A DNA stretch of 64,000 nucleotides from Mycoplasmatota bacterium (GTDB lineage Bacteria > Bacillota_I > Bacilli_A > RF39 > UBA660): contig JALFKQ010000026.1 of NCBI GenBank assembly GCA_022774645.1, forward strand, positions 124,001-188,000. The letters run 5' to 3'. A program made the position numbers and the translations under genes. The notes under the pieces were generated by a model. It saw only the letters and a list, made by a program, of their open reading frames with translations, did not search any database and was not told the DNA's origin. Below, one piece after another: positions 7,865 to 17,931 of the stretch (its first letter is position 1; every line of letters starts with the position of its first letter).

Positions 7865-8745
7865 AATTCATCTAAATATTTGTTTACTTCATTTATTGTG
7901 TTAGTGAAGTTGCTATAATCTGTATTGAACCATTTTATATCTTTCATTTGGTTATTAAACCAAGTATATTGTCTTTTAGCATATCTTCTTGTATTTCTTT
8001 TTATTAATTCTTTTGCTTCTTCTAAACTTATATTACCATTAAAGTAATCATTTAGTTCTCTATAACCAATGATATTTGTATAGTTTTTAAGATTCATATC
8101 ATATAATCTTTTTGCTTCCTCAAGCATACCTTCTTCAAACATTTTGTCTACTCTATTGTCTAACATTTTATATAATGTTTCTCTATCAGTTGTTAGACCG
8201 ATTGAAATAAATTTATATAGTTTTTTATTTATTTCGTCAGTTTTTTTAATTATTTTTCCTGTTTCATAATATGTTTTTAAAAAACTTTCTAATCTTTGTC
8301 TATTATTTTCATGTATATCACTTATAGGATCTATTTCTAATACTTTTTCTTTTAGTTCTTTATTTGTATATTTACTTAAATCTATATTTATATTCTTCTT
8401 TTCTTCTAAAATATAATTATATAAAAGTGCTTTAACATATAGACCACTACCACCAACTATTATAATATTTTTATTTTCTTTAATAAGTTCATCTAATAAT
8501 TTTCTTCCTTGTTTTTGATAATCATATAATGTATAATCATCATTTAATGAAACTATATCAAATAGATAATGTTTTATGTTTTCTTTTTCATCTTCTTTTA
8601 TTTTAGCTGTTGCGATTAGTGGCTCAGTATAAACTTGAGTTGAGTCTGCATTTATAATTACTGCATCATATTTTTTAGCTAGTGATATAGATAACGCTGT
8701 TTTTCCTGTTCCTGTTGGACCTACTAATAATATTATTTTACTCAT
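7858..8745 (-). CDS. miaA: tRNA dimethylallyltransferase
   Basis: 295 aa, the normal length. It transfers dimethylallyl from DMAPP to N6 of A37 in tRNAs reading UNN codons. P-loop GPTGTGKT at 9-16, the substrate-binding DSTQVY at about 34-39, GGSGLYVKALLY at about 98-109, and the C-terminal YAKRQYTWF segment that contacts tRNA are all present. AGGTGA precedes the ATG, 7 bases after the mutL stop, so it is the last gene of the mutL operon. The mutL-miaA pairing is common in Bacillota. Confidence 0.97.
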   Translation of the reverse strand: MSKIILLVGPTGTGKTALSISLAKKYDAVIINADSTQVYTEPLIATAKIKEDEKENIKHYLFDIVSLNDDYTLYDYQKQGRKLLDELIKENKNIIIVGGSGLYVKALLYNYILEEKKNINIDLSKYTNKELKEKVLEIDPISDIHENNRQRLESFLKTYYETGKIIKKTDEINKKLYKFISIGLTTDRETLYKMLDNRVDKMFEEGMLEEAKRLYDMNLKNYTNIIGYRELNDYFNGNISLEEAKELIKRNTRRYAKRQYTWFNNQMKDIKWFNTDYSNFTNTINEVNKYLDELK

Positions 8746-8752
8746 AATTCAC

Positions 8753-10483
8753 CTATTCTGTACTTACTCTTTTAAATAATTTTTCTAACTCATATATTGG
8801 GTATTTTATAATAGTTGGTCTTCCGTGTGGACAAGTATATGGAAATTTACATTTAAATAATCTATTCAGTAATTCTTCTTGTTCGTTATATCCTATATTT
8901 GTATTAGCTTTAACACTCATCTTACAAGCAAGTCTTATAGCTGCCTTTTCATTGAATTTAACTCTATCAAATCCACCTTTAAATTCTCCAACTAACTCAA
9001 ATATTCTTCTGATACTCTCTTCTTCATAGCCTTCTTTTAACCAGGATGGATGAGATGTAACTCTAAATGTATTAATACCAAATTCTTCTACTGTAAAACC
9101 TAGTTTAATTATTTCATCAATATGTTCTTTTATATTCATAAATTCATTATGAGAATATTCTAGTTGTATAGGAAATAACATATCTGTTGTATAAACATCT
9201 CTTTCTTCTAGTGCTTTCATATATCTTTCATAATTTATTCTTTCATTAGCTGCATGTATATCTACCATATACATAATATCTTCATCTTGTGCGATAAGAT
9301 AAGTACCAAGTGCTAAACCAACTGGTTTTATAAAAACATCTTCTTTTTTAACCTCTTCACTATTATATTCTTCTTCATCTTCATTAACATTAAAGTTTAG
9401 TCTAAGTGCTTCAATTGTTCTAAAATTATTTTCTTTTTCATCTTCTGTAAGTGCAAGATCTTCACTTTTTTTGGTTTCAGTGTATCCTTTAAATGTATTA
9501 TCACTTTCATTAATGGCTGTTCTAATAGTACTGAAAAGTAGATCGTTTAAACTTTCTAATTTAGAAAATTTAATATCTTGCTTAGTTGGATGTATATTAA
9601 CATCTATAAGTGTTGGATCTGTTTCTATTGATATAACAACTATTGGAAATTTATTTTCAGCAAGAACAGTATGATATGCATCTTTTATAGTTCTATTAAC
9701 TGATAAATTTGATACTACTCTTCCATTTACAAGTATTATCATGTTGTTTCTATTTGATTTTGATATATTTAAGTTACTTATATATCCATGAATGATGTAA
9801 TCATAGTTTTCAGCATCAATTTTAATCATATTTTTAGCTGTGTTATAACCAAATATTTCATGTATGCATTTATACATATCATTACTTCCAGATGTTCTAA
9901 ATATCTCTTTATTATCGTTTATAAGAGTGAATGATATATTTGGATGAGATAATGCTATTTTTTCTAAAAAGCCAACTGTTAAAGATAGTTCTGCTTGCAA
10001 ACTTTTCATAAATTTTAATCTTGCTGGTGTATTATAAAATAGTTCACTTACTTCAATAATTGTACCATTTCTCATACTACCTATTTTATTAGTTATGAAT
10101 TTTCCATCTTTTATAACAAGGTAAGTAGATTCATTACCATCATAGGTATCTAAAACTACATTGCTTACAGATGAGATTGCAGCTAGTGCTTCACCACGAA
10201 ATCCAAGAGTATTTATAAAGTATAAATCATTTTCATTTTTTATTTTAGATGTAGCATGTCTACTAAAGCAAAGCATTGCATCGTCTTTACTCATTCCACA
10301 TCCATCATCTACTATTTTAATAAGTTTTGTTCCACTTAACAGTAATTCTACTTTAATATTTTTACTTCCTGCATCAATACTATTTTCTACTAGTTCTTTA
10401 ACCACATTACCAATTCTTTCAACTACTTCACCAGCAGCTATCTTATTAGCTAGATTTTCACTCATTACTGCTATTTTATTCAT
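8753..10483 (-). CDS. mutL: DNA mismatch repair protein MutL
   Basis: 576 aa. The N-terminal GHKL ATPase shows IAAGEVVERIGNVVKELVEN (16-35), DDGCGM (about 58-63), TLGFRGEAL (about 92-100) and the RHATSKI lid. The C-terminal endonuclease domain is of the incising type: its metal-binding motif reads DIHAANERINYE, where the family consensus is DQHA(x)2E(x)4E, so the Gln is replaced by Ile but the His and Glu residues remain. ACKMSVKA and CPHGRP, the other metal-site motifs, are near the end. It starts directly after the yqeH stop with no gap. mutS is not in this window. Confidence 0.96.
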   Translation of the reverse strand: MNKIAVMSENLANKIAAGEVVERIGNVVKELVENSIDAGSKNIKVELLLSGTKLIKIVDDGCGMSKDDAMLCFSRHATSKIKNENDLYFINTLGFRGEALAAISSVSNVVLDTYDGNESTYLVIKDGKFITNKIGSMRNGTIIEVSELFYNTPARLKFMKSLQAELSLTVGFLEKIALSHPNISFTLINDNKEIFRTSGSNDMYKCIHEIFGYNTAKNMIKIDAENYDYIIHGYISNLNISKSNRNNMIILVNGRVVSNLSVNRTIKDAYHTVLAENKFPIVVISIETDPTLIDVNIHPTKQDIKFSKLESLNDLLFSTIRTAINESDNTFKGYTETKKSEDLALTEDEKENNFRTIEALRLNFNVNEDEEEYNSEEVKKEDVFIKPVGLALGTYLIAQDEDIMYMVDIHAANERINYERYMKALEERDVYTTDMLFPIQLEYSHNEFMNIKEHIDEIIKLGFTVEEFGINTFRVTSHPSWLKEGYEEESIRRIFELVGEFKGGFDRVKFNEKAAIRLACKMSVKANTNIGYNEQEELLNRLFKCKFPYTCPHGRPTIIKYPIYELEKLFKRVSTE

Positions 10484-11485
10484 TTAAATCATACTCTTTC
10501 TTTTACTAATTAATTTTTCATCCAATGTATATATTTTAACACTACCTTCTTTTGTAATTCTAATAAAACCAAGACCACTTATAACAATATCCGTGCCTTC
10601 TTCTATACTATAGTTAATATTTGGTAAATGTTTTAATTTTGGATTTTTATCTTTTATCTTTTCATATCTTAATTTATCATTCATATAAAAACTAAAACTA
10701 TTTGTTTTTTCACTTGTATTTTCTATTCTAAGAATATCATTTATAATTATTGAATAACCACTTCTTATTTGAAATGTTTTAACTCTTATTTCCTTTTTAG
10801 GATATAGTTTAACTACTTTATTATAATCTATAAAGTTATATATAGCATCTTTATCTATAAATCCTGGTGTATCTACAATAGTTAGTTTGTTATTTAATTT
10901 TATTGTTATATATGATGCTGTTGTATTTGGAATACTACTTGTTGTTATAGTTGGATTTTTGAGTGCACTTGTAAGTAAATGATTTATAAAAGTACTTTTT
11001 CCACTATTTGTAAATCCTACTATATATAATCTTCTTACACCATCTTCTTTTATTTTATTTAAAAAGTTATCTATATTATAATTCTTATATGAGCTTACAC
11101 ATATAATATCTTCTGTATTACAAATGTTTTCTTTTATATAATTTATTATTTTATCTTCTTTTAAACTTTTAGGAAGAACATCTTTTTTAGTTATTAAAAT
11201 ATATTTTTTATTTTTGAATCTGTTTATATATTTTTTAATTGTATCATTTATATTAAGTACATCTATTAAGAATGCAACACTTGCCATATTATCACTATTA
11301 ATATTTCTTATGATACCATCTGTATCTACTTTTTTATCAAGTACACTATATTCTCCATAGTGTTTTATTTTAAAACATCTTTCACAATATGATGATTTAT
11401 CATATACACTTGATTTAATAAATCCTTCTTTACTCGAAAATTCTGTTTGTAATACTGAACCGCATCCTAAGCATTCTTTAGTCAT
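10484..11485 (-). CDS. yqeH: Circularly permuted ribosome-assembly GTPase YqeH
   Basis: 333 aa from ATG 11485 with AGAGGAGA upstream; an upstream in-frame ATG at 11509 lies inside yqeG and lacks a site. YqeH helps 30S assembly. The N-terminal zinc finger is CLGCG...CERC (residues 4-35). The GTPase motifs are permuted as expected: G4 TKKD at about 100 comes before the P-loop GFTNSGKST (about 158) and G3 DTPG (about 206). A C-terminal TRAP-like domain follows. It overlaps yqeG by 8 bases; the yqeG-yqeH order matches Bacillus. Confidence 0.94.
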   Translation of the reverse strand: MTKECLGCGSVLQTEFSSKEGFIKSSVYDKSSYCERCFKIKHYGEYSVLDKKVDTDGIIRNINSDNMASVAFLIDVLNINDTIKKYINRFKNKKYILITKKDVLPKSLKEDKIINYIKENICNTEDIICVSSYKNYNIDNFLNKIKEDGVRRLYIVGFTNSGKSTFINHLLTSALKNPTITTSSIPNTTASYITIKLNNKLTIVDTPGFIDKDAIYNFIDYNKVVKLYPKKEIRVKTFQIRSGYSIIINDILRIENTSEKTNSFSFYMNDKLRYEKIKDKNPKLKHLPNINYSIEEGTDIVISGLGFIRITKEGSVKIYTLDEKLISKRKSMI

Positions 11486-12002
11486 AATATTCTCCTCTTT
11501 TAAATACATCTTTTTTTTCTAAACTTCCATATATAAACTTTTCAAATATTCTATTTATCCATGTAATACTATAATCATGTTCACTCATAGGATTAACAAG
11601 AACACTTACTAAATCAAGTCTATTAGCGCCATAAATATCCGTAAGTAATTGATCCCCTATAGCAGCTATTTCTGTATGTTTATATTTGAATTTTTCCATT
11701 ATTTTTAGATATTTGTCTTTTTTTGGTTTTAATGAAAATGCACAAGCATCAACTGCCAAATATGATTTAAAATGTTCTATTCTATGCTTAGGAGCATTAG
11801 ACATTATTATAACTTTAAATCCTTTATCACGAAGTTCATCAAATAATTTTTTAAGTCTTTTTGTAGGTTTAGTTACATGACTAGGTGTTATTGTATTATC
11901 TAAATCAAATAATAAACATCTAACTCCTTTTTTATATAATTTATCATAATTAATATAATAAATACTTTTTTGATATATATCAGGCATAAATTTTTCTACC
12001 AT
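11478..12002 (-). CDS. yqeG: YqeG family HAD-IIIA phosphatase
   Basis: 174 aa. HAD motif I LLFDLDNTITP (about 30-40), motif II IIMSNA (about 65-70) and motif III/IV GDQLLTDIYGAN (about 117-128) identify the YqeG/GEP4-like subfamily. Relatives dephosphorylate phosphatidylglycerol phosphate or similar substrates; the bacterial substrate is uncertain. First gene of the yqeG-yqeH-mutL-miaA operon, with TATAAT at about 12022-12027 and no clear -35. Confidence 0.92.
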   Translation of the reverse strand: MVEKFMPDIYQKSIYYINYDKLYKKGVRCLLFDLDNTITPSHVTKPTKRLKKLFDELRDKGFKVIIMSNAPKHRIEHFKSYLAVDACAFSLKPKKDKYLKIMEKFKYKHTEIAAIGDQLLTDIYGANRLDLVSVLVNPMSEHDYSITWINRIFEKFIYGSLEKKDVFKRGEYYD

Positions 12003-12042
12003 TATTTCACATCCTTAGAAATATTATATCAATTTTATATCT

Positions 12043-12069
12043 AAAAAAAAAGAAAAGATATTGCTTTCC
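12043..12069 (-). terminator. Terminator of the 12071 gene
   Basis: On the minus strand GGAAAG / CTTTTC (one G-U) with loop CAATAT, then nine T. Short stem but a good T run. Confidence 0.55.
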
Positions 12070-12070
12070 T

Positions 12071-12568
12071 TTAAATATTTTCTACTCCTTTATAATTAAG
12101 TGTTTTTTTGAATTCAATTATGGATACATAGAATAGTATAATTGATACTATAAAATGTAACATATATATTTGAAATATGTGATTTTTACTTGAGTCTTTG
12201 ACATTATATAGTACTATTGTATCTTTTTTAAACTTATGAACGATATAATATAATGGTGAAACAATAACATCATTACTTTTTACTGTTTTATTATCATTAG
12301 TAGTAAAATGATATGATATTTCAAATTTTAAAAATTCATATTCTTCATATTTATCATCTTTAATAATTAACTTTGAATCTGTTATTTTTGCTTTTGAAAC
12401 CTTATAATTATTATTTAAGATTAGGCTGATTGGATCATTTAATGATAATAATAAAAGTAATGTACTAGTTAATATAGTACAAACAATCAAAAATAACTTT
12501 AATACTATTTTAATTACTTTACTAAATGAATTTTTTTTACTACTGGTACTGCTAACTTTTTTATTCAT
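12071..12568 (-). CDS. Two-helix membrane protein of unknown function
   Basis: 165 aa. A Ser/Lys-rich cytoplasmic tail, a membrane helix at about 19-47, an extracytoplasmic beta-rich domain of about 80 residues, a second helix at about 135-152 and a short cytoplasmic end. This topology resembles DUF3592-type proteins (two helices flanking a small beta domain), but I see no diagnostic motif. AAGGTG precedes the ATG. Flanked by terminators on both sides, so it is probably a single-gene unit. Confidence 0.7.
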   Translation of the reverse strand: MNKKVSSTSSKKNSFSKVIKIVLKLFLIVCTILTSTLLLLLSLNDPISLILNNNYKVSKAKITDSKLIIKDDKYEEYEFLKFEISYHFTTNDNKTVKSNDVIVSPLYYIVHKFKKDTIVLYNVKDSSKNHIFQIYMLHFIVSIILFYVSIIEFKKTLNYKGVENI

Positions 12569-12601
12569 TGTTTATGCACCTTGTTTTCTATAAGTATTTT
12601 A

Positions 12602-12634
12602 TCAAAAAAATAGAAGTATTTCTACTACTATTTT
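12602..12634 (-). terminator. Terminator of the 1292-aa protein gene
   Basis: On the minus strand ATAG-T-AGTA / TACT-T-CTAT with loop GAAA and a seven-T tail, just after the stop at 12635. Confidence 0.65.
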
Positions 12635-15600
12635 TTATTTTACCATTCTTAATATAATACTTTTATGAGGTAATGTTGATGAATCTATTTTTGACAGTAA
12701 TAAGCTTCTATCAAAAACCACTAATTTTTTTTCGATATCAAATGTTCCATCAGTCTTTTCTCTTAAAATGTAATAACAAGCTGTATTTTTCATATCATTT
12801 TTATATCCCATACCAGCGGCTCTTAATGTATAAATGTCTGTATTGTTAAGGTGGTCTTGTATATCAAAATGAGTATGTCCTTGTATTATTGCATCATATT
12901 CATTAACTCTTTTTCCATTTAATAATGGGTTTTTCATTACATCTTGTGCTGCTTTAATTTTACCCTTATTATCATCTGACAATAATTTTTCTAAATCTTT
13001 TTTGGCTTGTTCACTATTTGTATAGTCAAATTGTTTTGAAGAAAAACCTGGTATAAAATTTTCTTGATATGTCCAAGTACTTCTTTTTGAGTAATCCCAT
13101 CTTATATCGTTTAAAAAGTGACATAAACCTATTTTTTTGGTTCCTACTTCAAGATCTAGCGATGGATTCCATTTTCTCATTTCTTTTATTCTTTGACTAC
13201 CTAATTTATCCATAGTCCATCTTTGATTTTCATCTTTCTCTTTATTAAAATATGTAAACGGAGAAATTCCAAGTATATTATAGTACTCACTATTTCCGCA
13301 AATACTTTTTACAGAATATTCTTGTAATAAATCATGAACTAGATCAGGATTTGGTCCTAATCCTACATTATCACCCAAACTATATATTTCTTTAATTCCT
13401 CTTTTTTTGATATCCTCAAGTATTGCTAGTGTTGGCTCATACATTCCATGACTATCAGTAAATAATGCTATTTCTCTTCCTGTATATTCATTATTTTCTT
13501 TTTGTATATTTATTTTCTTATTTACTATTTCAAACATCTCTCTAACTTTTGGGTTGTGTTTTATTTTTGTCTGATATTCTTCATTGATACCAAAAATATT
13601 TCTAGCATTTTTAACTTTACTATCTTTTTCTTGAGTAATTATAAGTGGTAAATTATATTTTATACTTATTGATATTTCTTCATCTGTTGGCTTTCTACCA
13701 CCAACTAATATTATTCCTGATGGTTTTAAACCTTCTCTATATAGTAATGCTTCTGCATTGTTTCTTGTTACAGCACTAGTATCTAATATTCCAAGTTGCT
13801 CATTTTCTCTTTCTTTAACTTCACTTGAATTTTGATTTATTAAATCATTACTACCCATATTTTCTCTAGAACTACATATAAAATTGCCATCTGGTATAGT
13901 ATCATAAGCAAATGTTACTTTATAATTTATACCATAATAATATTTTTGACCTAAATAACTTATCGGACTTAAAGAAATAAAATTTTTATCACCAGTAGCT
14001 CTTCCTTTTATCAAGTCTTCCATATTTTCTCTATCACTTAATATATGAGCATATAAAGCATAGTTTTTATCACTAAAATCAAGTGTAGTTGTTCCATATT
14101 TTTTACTTAGTTTTTCATCATACACTGATTTCATATTTCTTACTTTGTCAATTTTAGTTAAATTTATTTGTGAATCTAATTCATATAGTTTTTTTATTCT
14201 TTCTGATAATTTATTATATTCACTTTGCATTTTAATAAATTCTTCCATATTATTATCTAAAAGTGATTTAAATGCTCTTCTTAATCCTTCTGTATTAGTA
14301 GAAAGATTAACTAATTCTATTAAAGATACATATTCCATTAAAACATTTATATAATCAACCATTGTTTTTGAGTTACTATTCATTGATTTTAACTTTGCTA
14401 ATCCTAGAGTTCCACCTATCCTATTAATTATCTTATTTGAACCACAGAATAATATACTATTAAACATTTCTTTTATTTCATTCAATGTTAAATCTTCTTT
14501 ATTTATCATTCTTTTATATTGTTCACATAATTCATTTCTAGCTTCGCTTAAATCTTTAGGTTCTTCAATTGTAATTGATTGTTCATTACTAAATAAGAAA
14601 CTTATATTTTCTTTTTCTTCTTTTGACAAAATATAATTATTAGTTGCAAAATACATGAATAAATCATAATATTTATCAAAATTAGTTAATATTTCTAAGA
14701 AATTTTCAATTGTATTTATTGTACTATCTTTAGAACTATTGTAATAATTTTTAAAGAAATATTCTTTTACAGTTTTAAATTCTTCTTTTTTATTTCTAAC
14801 TAATATATTATTTATTGAATTAAACCAATTCTTATATTTTGTACTTCCTGCTCCATATTGTAAGAATGATGAAAAATCTATTCCTAAACTACTTATATAT
14901 TCTTTTAATTCATTATATTTTTTTAATAATATATCACGATTACAATATTTACTTAATATAAATATATTATCCACTTCATCTTTATTTAGTTTTAATTCTT
15001 CTATTACCATTTCTTTTATAGAGTGTGGTACTTCTTTTAAATTAGATGCTAAAGCAAAAGATAAACCTATAGATTCTGTTAATCTTTTTCTTATTAATTC
15101 TTTATTATTTTCTACAATTATTTCTTTAAAATCCATTGGAATATCTGGTTCTGTTCTTATTACCATTAAATCAACTAACTGCATATTATTTAACATTTCA
15201 GCAATTAAATTGTTTTTTTCATTTATTAAATGAATGCATTTTTCTTTTTTTAAATATTGACTATTTAGTATTCTAAATATATTTGTACTACTTACACATA
15301 ATTTAACAATTAATTTATTTAGTTCTCCATAACAATTTTCATCAAAATAATAACCTAACACTTGATAAAACGAAAAGTCTGTTATTTCATTAACTATATC
15401 ATTGAATCTTAAATCAAAGAATAATTTTTTAATTGATTCTTCTATATCAGGGCATCTTAAATATGAAAGTATTGTAGATATATGTAATTTACTAATATCT
15501 TTTTCTAACTGTTCGCTTCTATTTTTTAATATTATTTCTTTGTATTCTTGAGGTATTGTTATTGATGCTAAAATATTTGCTAAATTCTGATATTTAATTT

Positions 15601-16513
15601 TTTCTACTGCAAGTCCAAGATCATTTTTTCTTATCTCAATTATTAAATCAGCAAGAGGCTTGTGTGAGCAATTAATTATACTTGAAAATAAATTTTCTAT
15701 TTTTATTTCTTTTATTGCCTCTTCTAAGGTTTCTCTTCTATTTCTTATTATTAAATCGATTGTTTCATGATTATGACTATCATATCTAATCATTGAACTA
15801 ATTTCTTGTTTATTTAATTTCAAAACCGCTAGAACTAATTCGGGATATTTTGTTTCTACTATTTTTTTTCTTATTTCTTTGTTTGCTGTTAATGGAGATG
15901 ATAAGACTCCAATAATATTATCAGTATTAATCTGTCTTTTTAATATCTCTTTTTTAATTTTAGAATCAACTTCCAAATCAAATAACATTGATGCTATTAC
16001 TTGAGTTGAATAATCATGGCTATCAATAACATAAGATATCACTTCTTTATCTTTTGTAACTTTTAATATATTGCATAATATTCTGAAATCTTGTTTATAA
16101 ACATCAATATACATTTTTTTATATTCAAATGGTATATTTTCATCTAAAATATTTTTATATGGAGAATCAAATGTTGACTCCTTAATAATTTTATCTATAA
16201 AGTCATTATTTGGATAATTTGTATGTAAATGGTATAATTCTTCAATGCTAAAAGTTCTATTAGCTACTAATTTAAGCATAATAGAATCCTTTTTACTATA
16301 TAATTCATTTATTTTATCATTTATTAGCTTTCTTACTGATAATGGTAAATCTACATCTAACAAATAATGAATAATTTTATCAATATCTAATTTATTTATT
16401 TTTGAAGATATAGATTTTATATTTCTTGAAATTATTTTTTCTTTTTGCTCATTACTGTCAGTACTAAATTCTAGATAATCTAATATATTCTTATAAGTAA
16501 TCCACCAAAACAT
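12635..16513 (-). CDS. Giant protein: helical repeats, unknown middle domain, metallophosphoesterase
   Basis: 1292 aa from ATG 16513, chosen because GGGGGA lies just upstream; a TTG 4 codons earlier would disrupt that site. Residues about 40-550 are irregular alpha-helical repeats, each with a short motif like P..(I/F)KE(I/M)I..N, suggestive of a HEAT-like solenoid. About 640-800 is helical. About 810-970 is a compact alpha/beta domain (ALYAHILS, FISLSPISYLG, FICSS, AEALLYREGLKPSGIILVGG) I cannot name. About 1010-1290 is a calcineurin-like phosphoesterase: TDSHG, GDNVGLGPN, GNSE (usually GNH), LCH and GHTHFD give most metal ligands. No signal peptide or membrane helix, so it is likely cytoplasmic. 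It follows obgE by 30 bases with no terminator, implying co-transcription. Function unknown; nucleotide or phosphoprotein chemistry is only a guess. Confidence 0.85.
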   Translation of the reverse strand: MFWWITYKNILDYLEFSTDSNEQKEKIISRNIKSISSKINKLDIDKIIHYLLDVDLPLSVRKLINDKINELYSKKDSIMLKLVANRTFSIEELYHLHTNYPNNDFIDKIIKESTFDSPYKNILDENIPFEYKKMYIDVYKQDFRILCNILKVTKDKEVISYVIDSHDYSTQVIASMLFDLEVDSKIKKEILKRQINTDNIIGVLSSPLTANKEIRKKIVETKYPELVLAVLKLNKQEISSMIRYDSHNHETIDLIIRNRRETLEEAIKEIKIENLFSSIINCSHKPLADLIIEIRKNDLGLAVEKIKYQNLANILASITIPQEYKEIILKNRSEQLEKDISKLHISTILSYLRCPDIEESIKKLFFDLRFNDIVNEITDFSFYQVLGYYFDENCYGELNKLIVKLCVSSTNIFRILNSQYLKKEKCIHLINEKNNLIAEMLNNMQLVDLMVIRTEPDIPMDFKEIIVENNKELIRKRLTESIGLSFALASNLKEVPHSIKEMVIEELKLNKDEVDNIFILSKYCNRDILLKKYNELKEYISSLGIDFSSFLQYGAGSTKYKNWFNSINNILVRNKKEEFKTVKEYFFKNYYNSSKDSTINTIENFLEILTNFDKYYDLFMYFATNNYILSKEEKENISFLFSNEQSITIEEPKDLSEARNELCEQYKRMINKEDLTLNEIKEMFNSILFCGSNKIINRIGGTLGLAKLKSMNSNSKTMVDYINVLMEYVSLIELVNLSTNTEGLRRAFKSLLDNNMEEFIKMQSEYNKLSERIKKLYELDSQINLTKIDKVRNMKSVYDEKLSKKYGTTTLDFSDKNYALYAHILSDRENMEDLIKGRATGDKNFISLSPISYLGQKYYYGINYKVTFAYDTIPDGNFICSSRENMGSNDLINQNSSEVKERENEQLGILDTSAVTRNNAEALLYREGLKPSGIILVGGRKPTDEEISISIKYNLPLIITQEKDSKVKNARNIFGINEEYQTKIKHNPKVREMFEIVNKKINIQKENNEYTGREIALFTDSHGMYEPTLAILEDIKKRGIKEIYSLGDNVGLGPNPDLVHDLLQEYSVKSICGNSEYYNILGISPFTYFNKEKDENQRWTMDKLGSQRIKEMRKWNPSLDLEVGTKKIGLCHFLNDIRWDYSKRSTWTYQENFIPGFSSKQFDYTNSEQAKKDLEKLLSDDNKGKIKAAQDVMKNPLLNGKRVNEYDAIIQGHTHFDIQDHLNNTDIYTLRAAGMGYKNDMKNTACYYILREKTDGTFDIEKKLVVFDRSLLLSKIDSSTLPHKSIILRMVK

Positions 16514-16543
16514 ATTTTCCCCCAAAATATTTATTCTTTTTTA

Positions 16544-17827
16544 TTAATATAGTCTTTCTTCATATTCAAACTCTTGATCTAAAATTTGAACTGTATCTCC
16601 TTCTTTAGCGCCAAGTGTTTTTAGTTCTGCATCAATTCCTAATCTTTTTAGTTTAGATGCAAATCTTAAAGCAGATTCATCTGAATTAAATCTAGTCATT
16701 CTTAAAAGTTTTTCTAATTCATCTCCAGTAACTCTCCACTTACCTTCGCCAACTTTTTGTATCTTATATGGTTTTTCATGTTTAAATTCATATAACACAT
16801 AATCTTCAAATTCATTTTTATTATATAATTCTTCTTCTGGAAGACTTTCTAATAATTCTTTTAATTTAAATATTAATTCTTTTGTTCCTTCTTTTGTAGC
16901 AGCACTTACTTCTATAATTTTTGCTTCTGGAAATTCTTTTTTAAATCTCTCTAAATTTTCTTTTGAAACTTGTAAATCCATTTTATTTGCCACTATGATT
17001 TCTTTTTTATTATATAGATTTTCATCATATTTCTTAATTTCGTTTCTTATTATTTTATAATCTTCAATAACATCTCTTCCGTCTACTTGTCCCATATCTA
17101 AAACATGAGCTACGATTTTACAACGGCTAGCATGTCTTAAGAACTTATCACCAAGCCCTATTCCTTCACTAGAACCTTCTATCATTCCTGGAAGATCTGC
17201 AACTACATAACTGTAGTCTCTAGCTTTTACTACTCCTAAATTTGGAACAAGAGTTGTAAAATGATAATCTGCGATTTTTGGTTTAGCCGCACTTATTACA
17301 GATATTAATGAACTTTTACCAACACTTGGAAATCCCACAAGACCTACATCAGCTAATAATTTAAGTTCACAAAGTACATTTCTCTCTTCTCCTGGTTCTC
17401 CAAGTTCACTTGTATATGGTGCTTTATTTTTATTAGTCATAAAAGCAGCATTTCCTTTACCACCTCTTCCACCATGAGCAACTGTACATTCTTGTCCATC
17501 TGTAACTAAATCACAAATAATTAAATTTGTATCTGTATCTTTAATAGTAGTACCAATTGGAACAACAATAACTATATCTTCTGCTGATTGACCTGTTTGG
17601 TTTCTACCTCTACCCATATTGCCATTGTTACCTTTAATTATTTTTTTATATCTTAAATCAATAAGAGTACGAAGTCCTTTATCTGCCTTAAAGATTATAC
17701 TTCCACCTTTACCACCATTACCGCCATCTGGTCCTCCTAATGGTACATATTTTTCTCTTAAAAATGAAGTACATCCATCCCCACCTTTACCAGCAATAAG
17801 TTTTAAATTAACTTCATCTATAAACAT
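16544..17827 (-). CDS. obgE: Obg/CgtA GTPase
   Basis: 427 aa, full length. The essential GTPase Obg acts in 50S maturation and stress signalling. The Gly-rich Obg fold occupies about 1-157 (GGDGCTSF, GGPDGGNGGKGG), the G domain about 158-330 (P-loop GFPSVGKSS, DLPG, NKMD), and the C-terminal OCT domain about 345-425, which is typical of Bacillota. It has its own promoter at 17858-17886 and an AAGGAAG site. First gene of a unit with the giant protein gene. Confidence 0.97.
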   Translation of the reverse strand: MFIDEVNLKLIAGKGGDGCTSFLREKYVPLGGPDGGNGGKGGSIIFKADKGLRTLIDLRYKKIIKGNNGNMGRGRNQTGQSAEDIVIVVPIGTTIKDTDTNLIICDLVTDGQECTVAHGGRGGKGNAAFMTNKNKAPYTSELGEPGEERNVLCELKLLADVGLVGFPSVGKSSLISVISAAKPKIADYHFTTLVPNLGVVKARDYSYVVADLPGMIEGSSEGIGLGDKFLRHASRCKIVAHVLDMGQVDGRDVIEDYKIIRNEIKKYDENLYNKKEIIVANKMDLQVSKENLERFKKEFPEAKIIEVSAATKEGTKELIFKLKELLESLPEEELYNKNEFEDYVLYEFKHEKPYKIQKVGEGKWRVTGDELEKLLRMTRFNSDESALRFASKLKRLGIDAELKTLGAKEGDTVQILDQEFEYEERLY

Positions 17828-17857
17828 AGTTATCGCTTCCTTTCTTTTGTCGTTTAG

Positions 17858-17886
17858 ATTATAGCATATTTAGTATTATTTTACAA
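17858..17886 (-). promoter_or_regulatory. Promoter of obgE
   Basis: TTGTAA (17881-17886), 17-base spacer, TATAAT (17858-17863) on the minus strand. Confidence 0.7.
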
Positions 17887-17901
17887 TCTTTTTAAAAATA
17901 G

Positions 17902-17931
17902 AAAAAATCATCAATTTGATGATGATTTTTT
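17902..17931 (-). terminator. Terminator of the 17911 lipoprotein gene
   Basis: A 12-bp perfect stem (17902-17913 with 17920-17931), loop of 6, T6 on the minus strand; the stem contains the UGA stop codon. Confidence 0.85.

Noticed and set aside
10161..10487. Plus-strand open frame of 108 codons opposite mutL
   Set aside because: Antisense of the conserved MutL ATPase domain; no start signals.
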